Positions 31,360 through 43,030 of a stretch of 64,000 nucleotides of DNA are shown here, piece after piece. Source of the stretch: Nilaparvata lugens (taxonomy: Eukaryota; Arthropoda; Insecta; Hemiptera; Delphacidae); assembly GCF_014356525.2 (NCBI RefSeq), contig NC_052507.1, forward strand, positions 63,719,166 through 63,783,165, given 5' to 3'. The notes beneath the pieces are model-generated. The model was not told the origin of the DNA, made no database searches, and worked only from the letters and a program-made list of their open reading frames with translations. Each line of letters opens with the position of its first letter. The stretch's first letter is position 1. The translations under genes and the position numbers were made by a program.

Positions 31360-31700
31360 TAAGTGAGAGAGAGTGCGTGAGTGAGTGAGAGAGAGTGCGT
31401 GAGTGAGAGGGGTTTTAAGGAAAATACAGGCTGGTTTGTTGGTGGTAGAGAGAGAAGGATTGTAGGAAACTGAATGGGTGGGAGAAAGAGAAAGTGTGTG
31501 AGAGTGTGATGAGAGAGAAAGGGAAAGTAAGTCAGTGAGAGAGAAAAAGATAGAGAGTGAGAGAGTATGAGGGGTTGTAAGAAAAACACAGGCTGTTTTT
31601 CGTGGTGAAGGGGAGAGAAGGAGGAATATAGGAGATTGAATGGTTATAAGAGAGAGAGAGTGTGTGTGAGAATGAGTGTAAGGGGTTGTAATCTGTGCGG
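31360..31700. repeat. GA-rich degenerate array, part 2
   Basis: Phrases CAGGCTGGTTTGTTGGTGG (about 31425) and CAGGCTGTTTTTCGTGGTG (about 31590) with intervening GAGAGTG runs, about 165 bp apart. It continues the array interrupted at 29605. Confidence 0.75.
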
Positions 31701-31885
31701 GGAAAAGGGAAAAACGGCTGAAAAGAGGAACATAATGTGGAAGGAGTGGGAAAAACTCACTACCACAGTTGCGAGATGAAAGTTGCTAGAAGGGTGTTTT
31801 ATAGGGGCGATAAAACGGGGGGGGGGGAAATAGCTAAATCGGATTCTATTTTTAGCGCGCGCTTTCAGTGTTAGCAGTAGTTGTA

Positions 31886-32290
<405 letters not shown>

Positions 32291-32717
32291 GTAAGGGTTT
32301 AATAGTATCAAGTAAGCGAAAGACAGGAATCGGGGAATTCCTTGAGAATAATTAGGCCTATATTGGCGGTAGATGAATTGGACTTTATAAAACTCTTTTC
32401 CAGTTATAGAATTTTCCGAAGATGAAAAATAATAGAAATTCTAGTTCTTGGAGAGTTTTGAGTGGTATTAGCCCTATAGTGATAGAGTCAGAGGAAATGA
32501 AAGAACGGCATGGTTGCCAATTCTCTTTTACCACTATATTAGATGGCTGTGATCTCTGTGTAGAATCTGAGATAAATTTATTGTTCTTTCCCATAAATAA
32601 TGTTCAATTTCTATTCACCAAGGAAATATTACATGATTTCATAATTTTCCATGAGATTAAATATTATGGGAGTTTATTCAAACGACTGTACTTCAGAGCT
32701 TACAAACGCTTTGCATA
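32291..32717. other. Unassigned region with a 99-codon open frame
   Basis: The plus-strand frame 32422-32721 encodes a 99-residue product with no motif I recognise, and it ends inside B6. The composition is ordinary. It could be chance, and I do not call a gene. Confidence 0.35.
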
Positions 32718-33860
32718 CTAGTAGTTCTGTGAACAGTAGTCCTCACGCAGTTTTCTCATCCACAAGTATCTGGTGTCACCTGTTTGGAATGTTAACAAAC
32801 TCAGTTCACGTTTAAATTTGTATTCCATTATGATAATTCACCCAGTTCTGTGATAATTTTCCATCATTTCCAGCATTATTTAGTTCATTTAATTATTTTT
32901 AATCACCTATTAATTTTTTTTAAATGTAAGAATATTGATACTGATGGGCACGCATAGTAATACCATGACTGAAAAACAAAATATTGAAACCATAATAGAA
33001 ATAGACACGGCTTCTCCAGACATCTGTGTAATGCATGTCAGCTGACATCAGCATGACATCTGTGAATAGTCCACTTGTCAGCTGATTGATTATGAATGAT
33101 TCTATAGTCTGATTGATCCTATCTTCAGTATAGAGATAGTAGATTATATATAGTGATATCGGAGTATGGAGGAATTTCTTTTCTTTTTATATTATCTTTA
33201 AAATGCAAAATTTCCAAAAAAATTGTGTATACATCGACAGGCAATTGAAAAAGGAATATTCCTGCCAAATCTCATGGAATTCTATCAACCCGTTTGGCCG
33301 TAATTGCGTTACATAAGATAAGAATATAAGATATGTATTGACAATTGTTACTAGGCTGTTGCCTATGGTAACATTTACAAAATTTGACATTATATAAATA
33401 AATGAAACTTAAGAAATAAATAATTATTTCCAGTTCTGTATCAGTATTAATCAATTACAAATATATAATTTCAAAAAAATTTGTACATACATCGATGGGC
33501 AATTGAAAAAGGAATATTCCTGCCAAATCTCATGGAATTCTATCAACCCGTTTGGCCGTAATTGCGTTACATAAGATAAGAATATAAGATATGTATTGAC
33601 AATTGTTACTAGGCTGTTGCCTATGGTAACATTTACAAAATTTGACATTATATAATTAAATGAAACTTAAGAAATAAATAATTATTTCCAGTTCTGTATC
33701 AGTATTAATCAATTACAAATATATAATTTCAAAAAAATTTGTACATACATCGATGGGCAATTGAAAAAGGAATATTCCTGCCAAATCTCATCGAAATCTA
33801 TCAACGCGTTTGGCTGTAATTGCGTTACATAAGATAAGATAAGATAAGATTCCAGTTCCG
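32718..33860 (-). mobile_element. Family B element, copy B6 (diverged, with 258 bp tandem units)
   Basis: Begins CTAGTAGTTCTGTGAACAGT. The start (CACAAGTATCTGGTGTCACC; GCACGCATAGTAATACCATG) is shared with B13. The core phrase (GGAATATTCCTGCCAAATCT, equivalent to the B GGAACATACCTGTCAAATTT) is amplified at 33251, 33509 and 33767, an exact 258 bp period. The terminal B end is missing. Confidence 0.8.
33200..33860. repeat. 258 bp tandem repeat, about 2.5 units
   Basis: CCTGCCAAATCTCAT at 33261, 33519 and 33777. Units 1 and 2 are nearly identical, including GTTACTAGGCTGTTGCCTAT; unit 3 is truncated. High identity implies recent amplification within B6. Confidence 0.95.
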
Positions 33861-34159
33861 CATCAGTATTAATCAATTACAAATATTGAAGAAAATAATA
33901 TTGTACACATTGAGCCATCAACACTATCTAGATCACATTAGCAAACTAAAGTTGTTATTTGCATCCATGTGGAGTGAAACTTATCATGAAAGTATACCAT
34001 GGAAAATTGAAGTTCATAATAAAATACAATAGAGGGAAGATGAAATAGGTGATAGATAAACTATGAAGGTGGTTCCATTACAAAACATTGTGATCAGACT
34101 TTTAATAAAAAAAGAGAAGTAATAATGAAACTGTGCATGAAATAGGAGCATTGAAATGA

Positions 34160-34312
34160 GAGCGTGAATGCACCAAACCCTGCCAATCATAATGACCTTA
34201 ATGCTAATGTATCATTTATTAATGATGACAAAGAGAAAGAGTTACATACATACATTCATACAGACAAAAGAAAATCCGAGTTGAAACATAGACCTCACTA
34301 CGTTCGGTCAAC
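34160..34312 (-). mobile_element. Family B terminal region (B12 subtype)
   Basis: CAGACAAAAGAAAATCCGAG, TTGAAACATAGACCTCACTA and CGTTCGGTCAA match the end of B12 (60335-60382). Confidence 0.6.
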
Positions 34313-34512
34313 AAAGAACTTATTTTTCGTGAAGCTATGTGACGCTTGTAGTCTCTCATACTGTGCCGTTTTTACACACTCACCCGGCCAAAACAGTAAT
34401 GATAGACAGTAATCTACAGTAATCGGCTTGAGTTAACAAAAAATCAGCTTGAAATTCGAAACAAGAACGCCCCATACCATGCCATACCATCTCGTGCTAT
34501 ATTTTCTCTATG
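34313..34512. mobile_element. Family D element, copy D2 (diverged)
   Basis: Shares GTGACGCTTGTAGTCTCTCA, CAGTAATCGGCTTGAG and a TTTTCTCTATG-like end with D1 (62618-62867). It lies next to a B end as D1 does. Left boundary unclear. Confidence 0.6.
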
Positions 34513-34682
34513 GTAACACCAGTTTTCAACCCCGAAAATGTTCTCTCCAGAAGAAAATGGCTGAAGACAAATGAGGCGATTAATTCCACACATACAACAT
34601 ATAAATAATATGAGGCTGAGAGTGAAGGCTTAGATTAGTGACGTCACAAATTAGTCTTCACTCCATGCTACACGCAAAGCCT

Positions 34683-34899
34683 ATTGTGAGGTCCACGTTA
34701 TAATGGCAGTGGATAAAGATAGGAGAACAGCGTTGCCGTTTGTCTGCCTTGATTAATTATATTCTACATTGTTGAAAATGGGTTTGGAAACGTTGCTGAG
34801 CCAGAGAAGGATAGTGATATCTGTTTTGTGGAATAATAGACAAGGATAGCAGCACCAATGTGAATCAAATACTGCCATTATAACATGGAGCTCACTATA
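34683..34899 (+). mobile_element. Family A MITE, copy A8 (short ~217 bp form)
   Basis: Both ends are present and the centre is deleted much as in A4 (GATTAATTATATTCTACATTG junction). This indicates a short-form subfamily. Confidence 0.85.
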
Positions 34900-35030
34900 G
34901 AGTTATAGAGTGAGAGAGTGGAGAGGTCTCAGGGTGGGAGAGAGAGAAAAGATGTCAGATTTTAGAGTGAAAGAGTAGAGCGTGAAGAAACCTTAGAGTG
35001 AGAGAGAAAGAAGAGGCCTCAGATTCAGAT
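34900..35030. repeat. GA-rich tract
   Basis: GAGAGAGTGGAGAGG-type repeats in which several LINE tails of this region are embedded. Confidence 0.6.
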
Positions 35031-35110
35031 TCAGATTCGGATTCCTTTATTCATGTGTTTCCTTCAAAGATCTTAAAGAGATATAGACCCACAATGCCTA
35101 TACCTTCCCA
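35020..35110 (-). mobile_element. Retroposon 3' end with (CAGATT)n tail
   Basis: CAGATTCAGATTCAGATTCG then TCCTTTATTCATGTGTTT; a similar tail and body occur at about 37725, 49055 and 50005. The tail type is typical of non-LTR elements with microsatellite ends. Confidence 0.55.
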
Positions 35111-35363
35111 ATGATAGCTCTTACTTGAAACTGATTGGGGTATTTTAGCACGAGATATTATATCTATTAATGTGTAATATTATAGATTACAAAGGCATTG
35201 GTATGTAATAATCTTATAGGTTGCCCCCTCAATGGCCGATTTCAATTCCAAATACGACACTAGCGCTGCATGTGAGTCTATGCATCTTTAAGGTCTTTGG
35301 TTTCCTTTATTCAAAACAAAACTCAACTCACGTTCTAGCCTTGAATTACTAGCCTGATTACTG

Positions 35364-35706
35364 CAGTAAGGTCCACCTTTTGATGGCAGTGGAGAAAGAT
35401 AGGAGAACAACGTTGCCGATCCTCTGTCTTGTATAGACGGTAGCTGATACAGGTTTATTGATATAATATTAACTGTTCATTCTCGTTTGAAATATTCAAT
35501 TATATTTTATTAAGCAAGAAAATATATTTTTCAATAATTTCATAATGAATTTTTCAAATTAATTATTAATCCTACATTGTTGAAAGACGATCTGGCATCA
35601 GAGCACAGCGAGAAAGAGATAACGCTATCCGCTTTGTTGAATGATCGTCAAGGATAACAATACCATTGCTAATCAAACACTGTTATTATAACTTGGACTT
35701 CACTAT
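35364..35706 (+). mobile_element. Family A MITE, copy A9
   Basis: Nearly complete; the CAATGCCTTCTA segment is deleted (CTTGTATAGACGG). Both ends are present with substitutions. Confidence 0.85.
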
Positions 35707-35737
35707 AAAAGTGACAGAATGAGAGAGTGGAGAGGTT

Positions 35738-36005
35738 TTTAGATTAGATTGGATTAGATTTCTTTATTTATGTATGTTACAATATTTACTGGCTTATACA
35801 CTAATTCACAATAAATGACAATAATGCTAGTTATTCAACGAATTTCACAAAGTATAAATAATTAATCAATCAGAATAGATAAGATAGAAATGCAATTAGA
35901 ATAACGATAATATAATAATGTGATGTAACTTCTTAAATCGGTGGTGTTTCAACAAATAATTGTCGATTCTTTTAGAAGGATATAAAATATCCTTCCCATT
36001 AACAC
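35738..36005 (-). mobile_element. LINE 3' end, second family (E2)
   Basis: Shares TTATTCAACGAATTT, GGTGTTTCAACAAATAATTG and ATATCCTTCCCAT with 48468-48735 and 55243-55412. Tail at GATTAGATTGGATTAGATT. Non-coding, strongly 5' truncated. Confidence 0.7.
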
Positions 36006-36014
36006 ACGACCGGA

Positions 36015-37620
36015 GATTGATTGATTGATTGATTGATTGAGTACTTTATTTATGTAGATTACAATATATACTGTCTTATACACTTATATACAATAGCTTA
36101 CAATACAGAAAAATTATAGATGAATTTACATGATATAGACTAAGAAAATAATTATTGAACTGTATATGATATGAAAACGCAATTTGTAATATAATAACTA
36201 TAGATAATAATTATATTGTTATGCATCTACATAAATTGGCGGAGCTTTGGACATATCAATGTCCATTCTTCGGAAGAATATTAAAAATATCCTCCCCACT
36301 AACTCTCTACCAGAACGTTAATTTCATTATTTAAACTAAGGATTTATTTATTAATGGAAATATTGTAAAAGTTTTAATCAATATGAATATTTCAGAGAAA
36401 AAAAAACAGAAAATTTATAAAGTAAAATAATTATATAGGTAGATAAGATCAAATAATTGATTAATAAAATGAAGTAGGCTGAAAGTAGATCAGGGTAATC
36501 AACTTTCAGTAATATACAGCAGTATGCAGTGGATAAGTGAAATAATATGAGCTTATATAATATATATATATATACATTCGTTCTATAACAGGTTTAAAGG
36601 TTTGTATTTGTGGGATGGGTGGGGGATGGTTGTCATGTGATCGTTCTAGGGCCGGACAGTTTCAGTCATTTCTTCCAAAAGATGTTTTTTAAAGTCAGGA
36701 TGAAGCTCGCTCGGCTCTCGATGGACCTGATAGAAACCGGAAGTGCATTCCATGCACGACAGGCACTGACTAAGAAGGATTTTGTGAAAATAGTAGTTCG
36801 ATGATTGGGTATCCTTAAAGTACTTTCTCCGGTTCTAGTATGTGAAGCATCTATCCTCCTACCTTCAGAGACAAATTTGAAATCATCTTTAAAATAGTTC
36901 GGATTACCGTATTTCAAGATATCTCTAACAAGCTTGACTATTCGAAAAAGCCTCTGATCGGGAAGCTTCAATGTTGAACTAGCAATGTGGGCTGGGGTGA
37001 TATGATCATGGCGTTGGAGAGAGTAGACGAAACGTAGACAATAATTTTGGCAACGCTGTAGTTTATCATTCAGAGTGACTTGCATATCGTTAAGAACAGA
37101 ATTACAATACATTAAATGTGGGAAGATGAGAGATTGAACCAATAATAATTTAATGTTTCTAGGGAGGATATCGTGCATTTTCTTCAATGCATGCATGGCT
37201 GAGAATACTTTTTACAAGTTTTGTTCACTTGTTCTGACCAGTCAAGAGTATTATTCATAATAATGCCTAAATTTTTAACTGAGCTACAGTAAGGAATGTC
37301 ATTACCGTCTACACTAATTTTGTGAATCGATTCAAGGTCAATATTGTTTATAAGACGAGAATATCCAATTATAATGGGTTGTGTTTTGATGGGATTAAGC
37401 TTAAGGCCATTTTTCTTTGTCCATTCCACTATCGAATTGATATCCTGATTCATTATTCCAACTGTTTCATTAATTTTTGTTATGGGACAGCTTAAATAGA
37501 TTTGAAGGTCGTCTGCATAAGTATGGAAACTGGAGAATTTGATAATGGAAGAAAGGTCATTAGCATACAAAGTGAAGAGGAGAGGGCCTAAAATTGAACC
37601 TTGTGGTACTCCATGCATAA
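36015..37620 (-). mobile_element. 5'-truncated non-LTR retrotransposon (LINE), 1.6 kb
   Basis: Minus strand: the 3' two thirds of a reverse-transcriptase ORF (36666-37618) is followed by a ~650 bp 3' UTR ending in a (TCAA)n tail (plus strand GATTGATTGATTG at 36015). The 5' end stops at a GAGAGAG tract. The microsatellite tail and the protein point to a Jockey/CR1-like clade. 3' UTR copies are also at 31072-31335 and 48757-49030. Confidence 0.88.
36666..37618 (-). pseudogene. Reverse transcriptase fragment (LINE ORF2), one frameshift
   Basis: The first frame (37618 to 37184) shows the RT palm: GVPQGSILGPLLFTLYANDL, YADD (catalytic motif C), GLKLNP and an LGI...LDWSEQV region. Near 37195, at a GCATGCATG repeat, the frame shifts into the second frame (to 36666). 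That frame ends in the family's C-terminal pattern ACRAWNALPVSIRS...F...LK. Endonuclease, ORF1 and the N-terminal RT motifs are missing. It would copy RNA at the target site if intact; here it cannot. Confidence 0.9.
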
Positions 37621-37990
37621 CGTGAGAGAGAGATTTAGAGAGACCGGGAGAGGTCTTAGTGAGAGAGAGGAAAGATATCAGATTTTAGAGTGAGAGAGTA
37701 GAATTGTGATAGAGTGAGAATGCTTCAAATTCAGATTCGGAGTCATTTATTCTTTCAATCCTTTATTCAAAACAAAATTAAAAATCCAAATAATTCAACT
37801 GCTCATTGGTACTTACTGCATTAGGTATATAGTGATAATTACAATCAATGTAGCAACTACTGCTAATTACTCAACTGTTATTTTAAACTAATATCGAGTT
37901 TTATTCCTATTTGCACTCATAATTGATTAGAGTTTCATTTCAAATACGCTATTACGTACTGGAACTAAATAATGTTACTGGTAATGTGAT
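37621..37990. other. GA-rich flank and retroposon tail
   Basis: GAGAGAGATT-type tract at 37621-37720, then a CAGATTCGGAGTCATTTATT tail at about 37728, then unassigned AT-rich DNA. Confidence 0.5.
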
Positions 37991-37999
37991 AAATATGAG

Positions 38000-38397
38000 T
38001 GCAATGTTTAAATGTTTGAATGTTTAAATGCTTATATGTTGCGCATTTACGGCGAAACGCGGTAATAGATTTTCATGAAATTTGACAGGTATGTTCCTTT
38101 TTTAATTGCGCGTCGACGTATATACAAGGTTTTTGAAATTTTGCATTTCAAGGATAATATAAAAAGAAAAAGGAGCCTTCTTTATGCGCCAATATTAGAG
38201 TGAAAATCAGAGTATAGAATTATTCATCATAAATCAGCTGACAAATGATTACACAGATGTGTGGAGAAGCAAGTCTATTTAATAGACTGGAGAAACCAGT
38301 CTAATTGCTGTATTTCCATAAGATCTATAGTTTCAATCAGGTACTTGTGGATGAGAATACTGCGTGAGTTCTACTGTACTGTTCACAGAACGACTAG
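38000..38397 (+). mobile_element. Family B element, copy B7 (left end missing)
   Basis: Begins in ATGTTTAAATGTTTGAATGT and ends GTTCACAGAACGACTAG. The first ~60 bp (CCGAGCGAAG region) are absent. It contains a small duplication TAGACTGGAGAAACCAGTC. Confidence 0.85.
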
Positions 38398-38482
38398 TTG
38401 TAATACAAAGACTAGTTGTATAAAACTGTATCATGAAAATGATACTGATTGGATTAATAATTATTGTCTTCTTTGAAAGACA

Positions 38483-38638
38483 CAGTGCCGGTTGCATAAA
38501 AACCGGCTAAATTTTAACCGTGATTAATTCCACGAGAACCAATCAGAGAAGCCGTCTTTTCAAAAACGCCTCCTTTGATTGGTTCTCGTGAAGTTAATCA
38601 CGGTTAAAATTTAACCGGCTTTTGTGCAACCGGGCCTT
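38483..38638. mobile_element. Family L palindromic MITE, copy L2
   Basis: CAGTGCCGGTTGCATAAAAA ... GGCTTTTGTGCAACCGGGCC. Inverted arms with GATTAATTCCACGAGAACCA around a short loop. Confidence 0.92.
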
Positions 38639-38831
38639 AGATTTTCGAAATGATAACAGAGAAATACTGGCAGAGATCACTTTTCAACACGAATTGATTT
38701 ACAATCATATCAACCCGCGATAGATGACAAGTTTTGAATGAAAACGTCATGAAAATGTCAGCATCTGACGTGCCTGGTTCAGTGCCGGCGGGTAAATGTC
38801 ACATGATATTTTCATAATCACTGATCAACTT

Positions 38832-38996
38832 CCAAGCCACATGAAGCGTTTTTTCAGGCGTTTCAGACATGTTGGCCGGTCACGAAGCTCTCCGATTGGC
38901 TGATTATCAGCTGATTCCCGAACGCCAACCCTATCAGCCAATCTGAGAGATCCCTGCCCTATCAACACGTCTGTTGAAAGGCTTCGTGTGGCTTGG
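38832..38996. mobile_element. Element X: ~165 bp inverted-repeat unit
   Basis: CCAAGCCACATGAAGCG ... GGCTTCGTGTGGCTTGG. The arms also share a GACATGTTG/CAACACGTC block and GATTGGCTGAT/ATCAGCCAATC. One copy; MITE-like. Confidence 0.75.
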
Positions 38997-39187
38997 CCCT
39001 AATTCTTCAATCAACTGCATGATGTTTTTCCTCAATTATCATAGCTTTCACCTGCACCTTTTTCATATCAACCCAGTCAGTTCAAAAGAGCATGTAAGCA
39101 GCTTCAACCCAATGTGGACACCTATTTTCATTCTCAACCTCTGTTATCATTTACCTCATTCTAAGCACTTAATATTCTACTCATAGT

Positions 39188-39337
39188 GACGGTTGCACAA
39201 CAGCCGGTTTAATTTTAACCGTGATTAATTCCACGAGAAACAATCAGAGAAGCCGTCCTTTCAAAAACGCCTTCTCTGATTGGTTCTCATGGAATTAATC
39301 ACGTTTAAAATTTAACCGTCTGCTGTGCAACTGCGCC
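39188..39337. mobile_element. Family L palindromic MITE, copy L3
   Basis: GACGGTTGCACAACAGCCGG ... GTCTGCTGTGCAACTGCGCC; same architecture as L1 and L2, 850 bp from L2. Confidence 0.9.
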
Positions 39338-39361
39338 AAAGTTTATTAGTTCCTCTCTTAT

Positions 39362-40192
39362 CATTTACCCGTGCTCCGCAAGGTCTAATTAGAAACTTGA
39401 CAAACTGAAAACTTGACCTACTGGAACCTTGAAGAATTTAAAATAGGTCTATATCCATCCTCGGTGAATGAAGAATCTATATGCAAAATTTCAAGTTAAT
39501 CAGTCCAGTAGTTGAGACGTGATGATGTGTCATTCGTGAATTTCCGCCACACTGCACAGAAAGCAGCTGTTTTCCAGTCCCTACATGAATCTGAAAGGCA
39601 TTGTTTGCAGACGACTCTCGTCTGACGTCAGAACAGGTTCCTTTCCGGCCTAGGCCGGAAAGAGTACCCTTTCCAGCCGCTAACATGGAACTAAGAAAGG
39701 TGATCAAAAAACAGCTGATCAAAAAACTTTTCATTATTTGTGTTCATTATTCAATAATTAAAACATTAATAATAATATTATCTTATTGTCATTTGAAAAA
39801 ATAAAAAAATATAAACTCAACCTCCCTCATAATTGAACATCATCTTTTAGGTTATTTAGTCAAATCAGAATAAAAAATAAAAATACTTGGACAATTTCCT
39901 GATATTCAGATTACCTCAGATTTGCTAGAGCTATCACCTTCCACTTCTGCTTTCGGAAGTGCTTAGTAAACAAATATTCTCATATATATATATTGTTTAT
40001 TTTTGTGTGGCAAAAATTAGCGTTCACACCACGGGCAAAAATGTTTTTCCGGCTCTCAAACTTTTCTAGTCCTCGGCCTACGGCCTCGGACTTGAAAACC
40101 GATTTCGAGCCGGAAAAGTCTCATTTTCGGCTCTAGGTGCGAAATATACTATTCCTATCCCGTACGATACGTAACCCGTACGTATAATAGTC
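39362..40192 (+). mobile_element. Family S element, copy S2, split by C3
   Basis: The left part 39362-39540 (GACAAACTGAAAACTTGACC ... CATTCGTGAATTT) and right part 40155-40192 (CCTATCCCGTACG) are contiguous in S1 and S3. Confidence 0.75.
39541..40155 (+). mobile_element. Family C element, copy C3, nested in S2
   Basis: CCGCCACACTGCACAGAAAG ... GTGCGAAATATACTATT. It contains TTCCGGCCTAGGCCGGAA, TGACGTCA and the (AT)n segment. Confidence 0.88.
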
Positions 40193-40970
40193 AATATTAT
40201 TATTATTATTATCCCGTACGTGTATAAGATAGTTCATACCTTCATTAATTATAATATAGATTAATACCAGTACCAATTACAGCATAGATAATATTAACTC
40301 TAACGTTAAAAAAGTTCAAAATATTAAGTTTGGTTTTTGATCCTGCAAAATTATTTCTTTAATATGTGAATATTTCCTATTTTAGGGATAATAATGTTAG
40401 ATATTTATTCTATGTTTGGTTTTGAAGCATCTACTGGCTTATCCTTTAGACTACTAACTGGACAATATGTCCCAGCAGAAATGACCAACCTCAGACTACA
40501 ACTGGGACAATATGTCCCAATAGAAGTCCATCGAATCCCAGTGGGTGGATAGATCATCTAAACTACACAGTCATGAATCCCAGCCGTAGTGTAGGGTCTA
40601 TTCTGTAAAATACATCAGCTCTCATGCATGCATGTGTCAGATGCTGGTTTTGTGCTGAATGAAGCTGTTCTAATGTAATTTGCAGTGTCATTTTGAGTTG
40701 AAAGTAAGTAAATAACTTCATATAATGTCAATAATAACATGTGAAATTGAAATTGCAAAGCTATTTACTAAATTTAATTCATTTTCCTGTTTTTTGTATT
40801 GGGACATATTATCCCAATGGTAAAATTCGTTATTTGGTATTTGACGGGACAAGCTTCATAGACCCTATTTGGTAGTCTTTATTTGGGTAGGCTATATTTG
40901 ATCAAGGTTGGTGAAACCGGGCATTAGGGTTATATAGCCAGTAATTTAAGCCTTATATCACTATATTACA
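40193..40970. other. Intergenic with three GGGACAATATGTCCC-type palindromes
   Basis: TGGACAATATGTCCCAG (about 40461), TGGGACAATATGTCCCA (about 40503) and TTGGGACATATTATCCCAAT (about 40800). No gene recognised. Confidence 0.5.
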
Positions 40971-40975
40971 ATATA

Positions 40976-42035
40976 CAGGGTGTCCAAGATAAGGTGTAAA
41001 CCGCGACTACCATAGATTCTACATGCAATTTGCAACAAAAAAATTTTAGTAAAATTTTCTTCTATCGACCTTCGTTTTCGAGATCTCCACAATTGAGTAT
41101 ACAGACTTTCTATTCTTCTCACTCAAGTGAATCTCAATGGTATGAATTTAAAACAACGAAAAGATGTCTTTAGGGTGCTCTTCTTGAACATTTTCATTTT
41201 TCAACACTCTAGTTTTTGAAATTTTCCTGGAAAATTTATACTCATTCGATAGTTTATAAAATGGCAAAGTTTTTCCATTATTGGAAAGATATTGTTACCG
41301 TGAAAAAAAATCAAGAAAAAAGTGTTTGAAAAGTTTAGATTTTAACTCGACTTTGAACTTTTTTCAACTTGTATCTCAATAACAATTGCAGATTCGAACT
41401 TCTAACCAGTTTCATTGAATTTCTCAGCCAGATTTCCTATAGAAAAAATATTTTTACGCCCTCAATCACTCGACACAAAGCTATCAAATTGTAGACAATT
41501 ATTCACACTCAAACAAGATAAGTCTCGTTTTTAATGAAAAAATCGAGTTTAAACTGAAATTCTGATTCGAGGATTTGAGCTAGAAACCTGTATTTGGTCT
41601 CATTCGGAAGATAATCAAAAGAGAAAGTTTTTGCGCTATGGAAATTATTTCGTACCCTGAAAAAAAATCGAGAAAAATGTGTCTGAAGTTTTCAAAAAAA
41701 CTTCAAAAATCACTCTTTTTCAACTCTGACCGCTATAAAATATTACTAAATAATCGACTTTGGCATGTTTTATACCTCAAATCAATGTGAAATTTTGTCT
41801 TCTTTTCAACAATGTTCTTAAAATTGACTCAAGACCAATGGTTGTTGAGATATTGACGATTTAATGACTGGAAGTACGCCTACTTGAAAAATATCGAAAA
41901 ATCGATATATCTCGAAAAATCGATATATCTCGAAAACGAAGGTCGATAGGATAAAATTTTACTGAACATTTTTTGTTGCAAATTGCATGTAGAATCTATG
42001 GTAACCGGGGTTTACACCTTATCTGGGACACCCTG
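40976..42035. mobile_element. Element O: 1060 bp mariner-like element with ~130 bp inverted ends
   Basis: Starts CAGGGTGTCCAAGATAAGGT and ends ACCTTATCTGGGACACCCTG, flanked by TA on both sides (40974-40975, 42036-42037). The inverted homology continues through TAGATTCTACATGCAATTTG and TTCGTTTTCGAGAT. The TA target and ACAGGGTGTCC-type ends suggest a Tc1/mariner-group element. The interior is AT-rich without a transposase. Confidence 0.85.
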
Positions 42036-42044
42036 TATATTACT

Positions 42045-42650
42045 ATATAGCCTTTATCATAACATAGCTTATTATACAATCCACAGAATTCTAGTAGATG
42101 GTCAAGATTATTAGACGAAACCATTCAACAGTTTGTTCTATTTATACAGCACACCAGACAGCAGAATGCATTCACTCTTATTCTGGATGGGAAAACAAAT
42201 AGACCGGCAACCGACTCGAGTGACTAAATTTGGCGCGTTTTGTGTTGCTGTTGATTGACAAAATCCAGACACGACTGAATTCATGAATGGCCAGTCACAG
42301 ATACGTTTACGTTTGTCTGTCTGCAGCTTTGGTCGATTCATGAAAATAGACGAATTGTCTGTCTACAGCTTTGGTCGATTCATGAAATAGACGAAACTGC
42401 GTCCAAAGCTGTTGCAATGAGTAATAAATAGTTGGCATTGGTTAGGAGTTGGCCTCAAGAGAAGTGCACTTGGAAAGACAGAGAGAGGAAGAGGGAGAGA
42501 GAGAAAAAGAGTGAGTGGGAGAGAGATAGAGAAAGAGGGAGAAAATATTTGAATATATTTAAAATATTTGCTGGGAATAGATAGGGTTCCGTAGTTGGAG
42601 AAGAGAAGACAGATGATAACTGAAGCTGCAAAGTATGAGATCTAATTTGC
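42045..42650. other. Intergenic with a ~43 bp duplication and GA tract
   Basis: GTCTGTCTGCAGCTTTGGTC and GTCTGTCTACAGCTTTGGTC (about 42315 and 42358) show a tandem duplication with GATTCATGAAA...TAGACGAA. GA-rich at 42478-42540. No gene recognised. Confidence 0.6.
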
Positions 42651-43030
42651 TATAGTGAGGTCCACATTATAATGCCAGTGTTCTACTAGCAATGGTATTG
42701 CTATCCTTGTCTATCATTCAACAAAGCAGATAGCACTATCTCTTTCTTTCTTTGCTCGGTTGCCAGATCGTCTTTCAACAATGTAGAATTGATAATTAAT
42801 TAACAAAATATTCTATCTTAATTATGAAAATTCATTATAAAAATTCTTGAAAAATATAATTTCTTGCTCAATTAAATATAATTGATTGTTTAAAACGGGG
42901 ATGAACATTTAATATCACATCAATAAACCTGTATCAGCTACCGTCTATAGAAGGCATTGACAAGAGAGACTATCGGCAACGTTGTTCTCCTATCTTTCTT
43001 CAGTGCCATTGTAATGTGGACCTCACTATA
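42651..43030 (-). mobile_element. Family A MITE, copy A10 (full length, 380 bp)
   Basis: TATAGTGAGGTCCACATTAT ... GTAATGTGGACCTCACTATA; complete centre. Confidence 0.93.

Noticed and set aside
32422..32721. 99-codon plus-strand ORF as a small host gene
   Set aside because: No domain, no second copy, and it runs into the end of a B element; length is within chance expectation for 64 kb.
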